Under the pieces are notes generated by a model. That model saw only the letters and a program-made list of their open reading frames with translations. It ran no database searches and was not told where the DNA came from. A stretch of DNA of 64,000 nt from Thalassobaculum litoreum DSM 18839 (lineage in GTDB: Bacteria; Pseudomonadota; Alphaproteobacteria; Thalassobaculales; Thalassobaculaceae): the NCBI RefSeq assembly GCF_900102465.1, contig NZ_FNBW01000001.1:248557-312556 (forward strand), read 5' to 3'. Every line of letters begins with the position of its first letter. The first letter of the stretch is position 1. Below, in pieces: positions 58,735-64,000 of this stretch. The translations under genes were made by a program, and so were the position numbers.

Positions 58735-59037
58735 ATGACCGGCGAAACGATCACCCGCGCTCATTTGAGCGAGGCCGTCTACCAGGAAGTCGGCCTGTCC
58801 CGAAACGAATCGGCGGACCTCGTCGAGTCGGTTCTTGATGAAATGATTGAGGCGCTGGTTCGCGGGGAGATGGTGAAGATCTCGTCGTTCGGCAGCTTCT
58901 CGGTCCGCCAGAAGGGCGAGCGGATCGGGCGTAATCCCAAGACGGGCGAGGAGGTTCCGATCCTGCCGCGCCGCGTTCTGGTGTTCCGTCCGTCCCACGT
59001 CCTGAAGAACCGGATCAACCGAGAGTCGGAGGACTGA
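58735..59037 (+). CDS. ihfA: integration host factor subunit alpha
   Basis: The 100-residue protein is the IHF alpha type, a sequence-specific DNA-bending partner of IHF beta. It has [60 protein letters not shown] and the DNA-intercalating arm [18 protein letters not shown]. The ATG at 58735 has GGGGG 5-6 bases upstream, so I prefer it to the GTG at 58729. It sits before the MerR gene, the arrangement common from E. coli to alphaproteobacteria (ihfA-merR). Confidence 0.95.
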   Translation: MTGETITRAHLSEAVYQEVGLSRNESADLVESVLDEMIEALVRGEMVKISSFGSFSVRQKGERIGRNPKTGEEVPILPRRVLVFRPSHVLKNRINRESED

Positions 59038-59057
59038 CCCCGGAGGGGTAGGGCGCA

Positions 59058-59570
59058 ATGGCCGACACGCAAGCAACCTCGTCCGCGCCGCGCCGCAACG
59101 GCAAGTCGGCGGCGGCATTTCGCACGATCAGCGAAGTCGCCGACGATCTGGATGTCCCGCCGCATGTCCTGCGGTTCTGGGAAACCAAGTTCAACCAGGT
59201 CCGGCCGCTGAAACGCGGCGGCGGGCGGCGCTATTACCGCCCCGAGGATATCGCGCTGCTGCGCCGTATCCGCGAGCTGCTGTACCGCGAAGGCTATACG
59301 ATCAAGGGCGTGCAGAAGCTGCTGCGCGAGGGCGCGGTGCGGATGCCGACCGCCGGCGAGACCGCCCGGGCGGTGCAGTCCGGCGATGCGGAGGGCGCGC
59401 CGGCGCCGAGCAATGGAAACGGCAACGGCAATGGCAACGGCGGCTCCCACGAGCCGATGGCGTCGGGCGAGGAGCCCGGGGCGCCGGCGAGCGTCGACCG
59501 CGCGGCCGTCAAGGCCGTGCTGGACGAGCTGACCGCCCTGAAGAAGCTGCTCGCCGCGGCGCGGACCTGA
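59058..59570 (+). CDS. MerR-family transcriptional regulator
   Basis: The 170-residue protein has a MerR winged-helix domain at residues about 22-90: [60 protein letters not shown] and [12 protein letters not shown]. It belongs to the small MerR group found beside ihfA. Residues about 118-130 are a low-complexity Asn-Gly repeat (NGNGNGNGNGG, about bases 59416-59446), probably a flexible linker before a C-terminal helix ([16 protein letters not shown]) that may dimerise. The effector is unknown. It follows ihfA by 20 bases. Confidence 0.9.
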   Translation: MADTQATSSAPRRNGKSAAAFRTISEVADDLDVPPHVLRFWETKFNQVRPLKRGGGRRYYRPEDIALLRRIRELLYREGYTIKGVQKLLREGAVRMPTAGETARAVQSGDAEGAPAPSNGNGNGNGNGGSHEPMASGEEPGAPASVDRAAVKAVLDELTALKKLLAAART

Positions 59571-59677
59571 CGCCGGCATTCCGGCCCGAGTCCGGGCACA
59601 CTCTCCGCCAGAATCTCTGCCGAGATCCCAGCCGAAATCCTTGGTGAAAAAGACCTGACATTCGGGGTCGCTTCGTG

Positions 59678-59706
59678 TTGTGGCCCCCTGGCGGATCGCC
59701 TATAGT
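59678..59706 (+). promoter_or_regulatory. promoter of tRNA-Pro
   Basis: TTGTGG (59678-59683), a 17-base spacer and TATAGT (59701-59706) end 9 bases before the tRNA, so the transcript should start almost at the tRNA 5' end. Confidence 0.55.
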
Positions 59707-59715
59707 CCGCCGCGT

Positions 59716-59792
59716 CGGAGCGTAGCGCAGCCTGGTAGCGCACCACACTGGGGGTGTGGGGGTCGTGGGTTCGAATCCCGCCGCTCCGACCA
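59716..59792 (+). tRNA. tRNA-Pro (anticodon GGG)
   Basis: Acceptor stem CGGAGCG (59716-59722) pairs with CGCTCCG (59782-59788); discriminator A at 59789 and CCA at 59790-59792. The anticodon stem CCACA/TGTGG holds CTGGGGG, giving GGG. The T-arm GGGTTCGAATCCC is standard. Confidence 0.96.
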
Positions 59793-59873
59793 TCTTGATC
59801 TCTCGACGCCCCCGTCCTCCCCCGATACTCTTGGCCGATCCCGAATACGTGCCGATTGTCGTTGGAGAGACCC

Positions 59874-60641
59874 ATGTCGCTTGCCGCCGTTCCCGAGTCC
59901 GAGGGCCTCGACGCCCGCACCAAGACCCGCATCGAACTGGCGGCAGCCTTGCGCTGGGCCGTGCGGATGGGCATGCACGAGGGGATCTGCAACCACTTCT
60001 CCGCGGTCGTGCCCGGCGAGGACGACCGCTTCCTGATCAATCCCCACGGCTATCACTGGTCGGAGGTGCGGGCGAGCGACCTTGTCGAGGTCGATTCCGA
60101 CGGCAACGCCGTCGACGGCAAGGAGCCGCCGGAGCCGACCGCCTTCTTCATCCACTATCACATCCACCGCCTGGTGCCGGACGCCAAGGTGGTGCTGCAC
60201 ACCCACATGCCCTATGCCACGGCGATCACCATGCTGGAGGCGGGCCGGCTGGAGCCGGTGCTGCAGACCTCGCTGAAATTCTACGACCAGATCGCCTATG
60301 ACGACCTGTACAACGGGCTCGCTCTGGACGATTCCGAGGGCGAGCGCATCGCCGCCGCGCTTCAGGGCGGCAAGCGGGTCGCCTTCCTCGCCAATCACGG
60401 CGTGGTCGTGACCGGCCGCAACATCGCCGAGGCGTTCGACGATCTGTATTACCTGGAGCGCGCGGCCCAGGCCCAGGTCATCGCCATGTCGACCAACGCG
60501 CCGCTGCGCCGGGTGCCGCAGGACGTGGCCCGCATGACCGCCGACCAGATGGCCTCCAACTCCGAGCGGGCCCAGGCCCACCGGCATTTCGCCGCCCTGA
60601 TGCGTCTGCTCGACCGGGACGAGCCGGACTACAAGGACTGA
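59874..60641 (+). CDS. class II aldolase/adducin-family protein
   Basis: The 255-residue protein has the class II aldolase fold. Zinc-binding histidines are seen in KVVLHTHMPYATAITMLEAG and the later ANHGVVVTGRNIAEAFDDLY; GICNHFSAVVPGEDDRFLIN is the substrate phosphate/carboxylate region. Members act as sugar-phosphate aldolases, dehydratases or decarboxylases, and many of this subtype (adducin-like, FINPHGYHWSEV form) have no assigned substrate. The ATG at 59874 has GGAGAGA 5-11 bases upstream; a TTG at 59856 is less likely. It stands alone after tRNA-Pro. Confidence 0.88.
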   Translation: MSLAAVPESEGLDARTKTRIELAAALRWAVRMGMHEGICNHFSAVVPGEDDRFLINPHGYHWSEVRASDLVEVDSDGNAVDGKEPPEPTAFFIHYHIHRLVPDAKVVLHTHMPYATAITMLEAGRLEPVLQTSLKFYDQIAYDDLYNGLALDDSEGERIAAALQGGKRVAFLANHGVVVTGRNIAEAFDDLYYLERAAQAQVIAMSTNAPLRRVPQDVARMTADQMASNSERAQAHRHFAALMRLLDRDEPDYKD

Positions 60642-60783
60642 CCGGTCCGCCATTTGTTCATGGCAAACTGCCGAATATTTGCGCTGCAGCTAAAATTATT
60701 GCCTAAGCTACAATTATAGATCGAGTTCCCGCACCGTTCATGGTGTTTGCAATCGGCACGCGGATTCAGCCAGGAGGTCTTCG

Positions 60784-61962
60784 ATGGACACTGCCAGCTA
60801 TCGGCTAGCCGAGCGTTCCGGAGCGCGCGACATCAATTCGGTCCGCCAGTCGATGATGCACCACCCGGTGGCGTTCGCCGAGTATGGCTTTCCCGTGAGG
60901 GTCGAGTGCCACGAAGACCTGCGGGCATATCTCGATGTCATGCACGAAAGTCGCTTCGATGCGATGATGACCGAGATGGACGGACTGCATGACGATGAAC
61001 TGGACGAGCTCGTGGACGGGCTCGTCCGGTACTGTCAGTTCTGCCTGGCGACCTTCGGGACGCGGGAGATCGTTCTACCGCTTTCCGGCATGATGATGCA
61101 GTACGCTGCGGCCAAGAAGCTGAAGGGAATCCCCGAACGCGCGAGGGTGCTGGAGATTGGCTCCGGATCGGGTCTGATCTCGTTCTTTGTCAGCCAGGAC
61201 AAGGCCATTGAGCAGTACCATCAGATCGAGTGCGCTGAAGCCTTCTATCTCCTGCAGACCCATATCAACCGGTATGTGTATGGCCATGGCTTTCTGGATC
61301 ATGCTCACGCGTCGGTCGGCGCTCCGAAGACCGCCGGGATCGGACTGGAAGAGCTGAGCGCCATCCGGCCCGATATTCTTGGGTCGGGCGTCTACGAGAA
61401 AGAGATCCGCATCGAATATACCGCGCGGCCCCGGGTGGAGCAGTTCCCCTGGTGGCGCTTGGAACGGGTGCTCGAGAACCAGTACGACGTGGTCATGTCC
61501 AACGCCAATCTCACCGAGTTCTCACCCGAGGCAATGCGGTACTACTCGGCGCTCATTGCAAAGGTTCTCAAGCCGACGGGAGTTTTCTTCGCGCAATGTA
61601 CCGGCGGAGGATCCAATCCGATCCAGACCGCGCTCAAGGACCTGATGGCGGCGCGCATCGTTCCGTTCATGTTCGGGGGATATATCGATCAGCCCGCGTC
61701 TCCGACTCGCGCCGCCAGCCGCAAGTCCCTGGCGGTTCAGAATGTGATGATGATGCCGATCGCCAATCCTCTGTTGGCAACCGTTGCGCCTCACAATGGC
61801 GGCCTGCCCTTGGTTCACACCCAGGATGCGATGACCCGTGCCGTGTTCGGACTGGACCGGCCTGCCGGCGTTAAACGGACGCGTGAAGAGGTCACCGAGC
61901 GTGTCAAAGAGCGCCTGCATGCGCGGGCCGGGCGTCCGGCTGCGTCGCTAGCGGCGGAGTGA
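60784..61962 (+). CDS. orphan SAM-dependent methyltransferase-like protein
   Basis: The 392-residue protein has a Rossmann methyltransferase core. Motif I is RVLEIGSGSGLISFFVSQ (residues about 121-138), followed by an acidic strand end IECAEAFYLLQTHI and a later NANLTEFSPEAMRYYSALIA with LKPTGVFFAQCTGGG. The N-terminal 115 residues are helical and of unknown type, and the C-terminal 80 contain an Arg-rich end. It resembles putative sugar or small-molecule O-methyltransferases, but the substrate is unknown. The third-codon GC appears lower than in neighbours, and the 142 bases upstream are AT-rich; transfer is possible. An AGGAGG 4 bases before the ATG (60774-60779) is a strong ribosome binding site. 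Confidence 0.68.
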   Translation: MDTASYRLAERSGARDINSVRQSMMHHPVAFAEYGFPVRVECHEDLRAYLDVMHESRFDAMMTEMDGLHDDELDELVDGLVRYCQFCLATFGTREIVLPLSGMMMQYAAAKKLKGIPERARVLEIGSGSGLISFFVSQDKAIEQYHQIECAEAFYLLQTHINRYVYGHGFLDHAHASVGAPKTAGIGLEELSAIRPDILGSGVYEKEIRIEYTARPRVEQFPWWRLERVLENQYDVVMSNANLTEFSPEAMRYYSALIAKVLKPTGVFFAQCTGGGSNPIQTALKDLMAARIVPFMFGGYIDQPASPTRAASRKSLAVQNVMMMPIANPLLATVAPHNGGLPLVHTQDAMTRAVFGLDRPAGVKRTREEVTERVKERLHARAGRPAASLAAE

Positions 61963-62044
61963 GACGATAGGTTCCCAGGCGATGGTATAGACCTGCTGTT
62001 TAACGTGAGACTCTTCGTTCAGTAATTTGAAAATATGAACTAAA

Positions 62045-62542
62045 TTACGGCCATGGCTGCTCGTTCGCCTGCATGCCGACCCGCTTGAAATAGGAGTCGA
62101 AGCTGGTCTCTGGACCGACGAGGCGGTGGATCAGCCGGGCGATGTCCAGACGGCGTTGCGGCACCTTGAAGACCGGCCCGGTCTCGTTGACCGGCTGGGG
62201 CAGGATGCAGCGCCAGCCGTCTACCGCCACCAGCATGTCGCGATAGACCATGGCGCCGTTGAACAGGAAGTCGATCAGCACGCCCTGAGCCCGCTTATTG
62301 GGCAGCTTCTCGATCCATTCTTCCTTGTAGTTCTTTTCGCCGACCATGCCCCAGGCCATGCCGAAACGCACGTCGCGCAGGAAGGTGAGGGTGGTTGTGT
62401 GTTCCTGCAGTTCGAAATCGACGGTTCCGCCGCCGGCTGCCCGGATCGGTACCACGCGGAACATGAAGGTCGGCAGCACCGTGGCGCGCCAGTCCTCCGG
62501 CTTGCTGGTGGCGACCACCGTCAGATAGTCGTCGAGTGTCAT
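62045..62542 (-). CDS. protein of unknown function
   Basis: The 165-residue product starts MTLDDYLTVVATSKPEDWRA. It has no signal peptide, membrane helix or motif I recognise. Notable features are many aromatic residues and the segments TFMFRVVPIRAAGGGTVDFE, RDVRFGMAWGMVGEKNYKEE and AMVYRDMLVAVDGWRCILPQ; the alternation of hydrophobic and polar residues suggests beta-rich structure. It is separated by 82 AT-rich bases from the convergent methyltransferase gene and lies downstream of the 62616-62930 gene on the same strand, 73 bases apart. Codon use is GC-rich and coding-like. Confidence 0.6.
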   Translation of the reverse strand: MTLDDYLTVVATSKPEDWRATVLPTFMFRVVPIRAAGGGTVDFELQEHTTTLTFLRDVRFGMAWGMVGEKNYKEEWIEKLPNKRAQGVLIDFLFNGAMVYRDMLVAVDGWRCILPQPVNETGPVFKVPQRRLDIARLIHRLVGPETSFDSYFKRVGMQANEQPWP

Positions 62543-62615
62543 GCATGTCCCCGAAAAAGCTGCTGGATCATGGCCGCCCGCCGCGACCCTGTCCAGCCGC
62601 GCCCGGCGTGGCTGG

Positions 62616-62930
62616 TCAGCCGCCGCCGACCACCTTGCGGCCGTCGGCCGTCAGTTTGCAGACCAGCCAGTCGGGTTTCAGGGGATTCTCGAACCACGGC
62701 TCGGCCCAGCCCTTGTCCATGCAGGCCCGCACCATCCGCGTGCTGACCCGCTGGCCGTTGTGGTCGAACAGGGGCAACTTGCCGCCCGGCTGATCCAGAC
62801 CGCGGGTCAGCCAGGCCCGCTGCTCGGCGGTCGGCCCGGCCCTGGACGCCGACTTCCCCGCCGACTTCCCTGCAGATTTCTCTGCCGTCTTGCCGGCGGT
62901 CTTGCCCGCTGATTTACCCGTCCCCACCAT
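62616..62930 (-). CDS. small protein with Lys/Ala/Gly repeats, function unknown
   Basis: The 104-residue protein has a low-complexity N-terminal part made of KSAGK, KTAGK and KTAEK repeats (residues about 5-30), like histone H1-type or basic tail sequences. The rest is AEQRAWLTRGLDQPGGKLPL, FDHNGQRVSTRMVRACMDKG and WAEPWFENPLKPDWLVCKLT, with aromatic residues. The C-terminal part resembles a winged-helix-like region (VSTRMVRACMDKGWAEPW then VCKLTADGRKVV), an inference only. An ATG at 62966 would add 12 residues; I prefer the ATG at 62930. It may act on nucleic acids, but this is not shown. Confidence 0.55.
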   Translation of the reverse strand: MVGTGKSAGKTAGKTAEKSAGKSAGKSASRAGPTAEQRAWLTRGLDQPGGKLPLFDHNGQRVSTRMVRACMDKGWAEPWFENPLKPDWLVCKLTADGRKVVGGG

Positions 62931-63031
62931 GGATCCGACTGTAGAAAGCCGATCGGCCCGCGGCAAGCGTGCGGCGACGGCTTGTCGCCCGTTTGCGTTG
63001 CGTGGGATAACGGGGCAAAGAGGAAACGCTC

Positions 63032-64000
63032 ATGTCCCCGCCTGTTTCGCCGCTTCCCGTCTCGGCCATGCCGGTCTCGTCCCGCCTGGCGCTCGGCTTC
63101 TCCTGCGTCGGTCACACGTTCTCGCACCTGCTGATGCTGCTCTATCCGACCGTGGTCCTGTCGCTGGAGGGCGCCTGGGACATGCGGTTCGGCGAGCTGA
63201 TCGCCCTGATGCTGGTGGGGCAGATCCTGTTCGGCGCCGCCGCGGTTCCCGCCGGCTGGCTGGCCGACCGGTGGAGCGCGCCGGGCATGATGGCGCTGTT
63301 CTTCCTGGGCACCGGCGGCATGTGCGTCGCCACCGGCTTCGCCGACGGGCCGTTCGCCATGGCGGTCGGGCTGGGCGGCATCGGGCTGTTCGCGTCGATC
63401 TACCACCCGGTCGGCATCGCCTGGGTGACCCGCGACCCGGCCACCCGCGGCCGCGCGCTCGGCATCAACGGCGTGTTCGGCTCGCTCGGTACCGCCGGCG
63501 GCGCCGTTGTCGCCGGCACGCTCGCTGCCACCCTGGGCTGGCAATGGGCGTTCTTCGTGCCGGGGGCGGTCTGCGTGCTGGTCGGCGTCGGGCTCGTCGT
63601 TTCCATCATGCTGGGGCTGGTGGAGGACAACCGGGCGGTCCATCACGCGGCGGCCACCGAGGCCAGCCGCGGCGACATGCTGCGCGGCGCGATGGTGCTG
63701 ATGGTGACCATCGCGCTCTCCGGCCTGATCTATCAGTCGACCTCCTTCGCCATGCCCAAGCTGTTCGACCAGCGCCTTGTCGGCATGGTGAGCACCACGG
63801 CGGGCGTCGGCCTGCTGGTGTCGCTGATCTACGGCGTGTCGGCCCTGGCCCAGGTGCTGGGCGGCTGGATGGCCGACCGGTTCGACCTGAAGCGGGTCTA
63901 CATCACCTGCTGGGCGCTGCAGATCCCGTTCCTGGCCGTGGCCGCGACCCTGGCCGGCCCCTTGCTGCTGCCGGTGGCGGCGATGATGGTGCTGACCAAC
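63032..64000 (+). CDS. MFS transporter (partial, C-terminus off the right edge)
   Basis: The open frame of 323 residues runs from an ATG at 63032 to the edge of the window. It begins MSPPVSPLPVSAMPVSSRLA, followed by about nine membrane helices. The segment PAGWLADRWSAPGMMALFFL has the cytoplasmic loop after helix 2 with a D-R-W form of the MFS signature, and ALGINGVFGSLGTAGGAVVA is typical of drug/H+ or oxalate-formate-type exporters. The substrate is unknown. AGAGGA lies 7-12 bases before the ATG. The gene is transcribed divergently from the 62616-62930 gene. Confidence 0.85.
   Translation, partial: MSPPVSPLPVSAMPVSSRLALGFSCVGHTFSHLLMLLYPTVVLSLEGAWDMRFGELIALMLVGQILFGAAAVPAGWLADRWSAPGMMALFFLGTGGMCVATGFADGPFAMAVGLGGIGLFASIYHPVGIAWVTRDPATRGRALGINGVFGSLGTAGGAVVAGTLAATLGWQWAFFVPGAVCVLVGVGLVVSIMLGLVEDNRAVHHAAATEASRGDMLRGAMVLMVTIALSGLIYQSTSFAMPKLFDQRLVGMVSTTAGVGLLVSLIYGVSALAQVLGGWMADRFDLKRVYITCWALQIPFLAVAATLAGPLLLPVAAMMVLTN

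Noticed and set aside
59716-59792. tRNA-Pro 3' end as a phage or island attachment site
   Set aside because: No direct repeat of the tRNA end was noticed downstream and no integrase is present up to 64000.

Overview
This is a high-GC chromosomal segment of an alphaproteobacterium, most like the Rhodospirillales in the broad sense (an inference from gene order and protein types; no search was run). The supporting blocks are tig-clpP-clpX-lon-hup, a complete nuoA-N operon followed by coaX, rnj, mce and a DUF1467 gene, glyA-nrdR-ribD-ribE-ribB-ribH-nusB-thiL, and a cytochrome bc1 chaperone-DUF177-plsX-fabH-ihfA-merR cluster. A MucR/Ros-type regulator points the same way.

Layout. 1-12.4 kb: mixed single genes (DsbA-like oxidoreductase cut by the left edge, small secreted protein, LuxR-type HTH remnant, acyl-CoA synthetase, large MscS channel, Gfo/Idh/MocA oxidoreductase, Cache-domain class III cyclase, release factor 3, malonyl-CoA decarboxylase, GFA protein). 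12.4-19.5 kb: tRNA-Leu and the proteostasis block tig-clpP-clpX-lon plus HU. 19.5-21.2 kb: tRNA-Val and tRNA-Asp with two opposite-strand genes between them. 21.4-35.8 kb: complex I, fourteen genes in canonical order, many overlapping. 35.8-39.0 kb: coaX-rnj-mce-DUF1467. 39.0-39.6 kb: a non-coding stretch with tandem anti-Shine-Dalgarno repeats, a pair of inverted palindromic repeats and a likely terminator-ended small RNA. 39.6-42.5 kb: secreted hypothetical, glutaryl-CoA dehydrogenase, a small conserved gene and mucR. 42.5-50.3 kb: rpiB, glyA, nrdR, the riboflavin genes, nusB, thiL and a FliL-like protein. 50.3-54.7 kb: PAS protein, MFS transporter and a K+-independent H+-pyrophosphatase. 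54.7-59.8 kb: bamE, the bc1 chaperone/lipid synthesis/IHF cluster and tRNA-Pro. 59.9-64 kb: class II aldolase-like protein, an orphan methyltransferase, two unknown genes and an MFS transporter cut by the right edge.

The genes serve mostly core functions: quality control (trigger factor, ClpXP, Lon), energy conversion (complex I, bc1 assembly, proton-pumping pyrophosphatase), cofactor synthesis (riboflavin, CoA, thiamine), one-carbon and propionyl-CoA related metabolism, fatty-acid initiation and nucleoid proteins. I see no CRISPR array, prophage, transposase or secretion cluster.

The most unusual items are: the structured intergenic RNA candidate at about 39.36-39.48 kb with anti-SD repeats just upstream; a long His-Asp tract in trigger factor; a bc1 chaperone whose best start codon is ATT; a RibB whose GTP cyclohydrolase II-like half has lost its zinc cysteines; and an orphan methyltransferase in an AT-richer context. 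No clearly new multi-gene system is evident.
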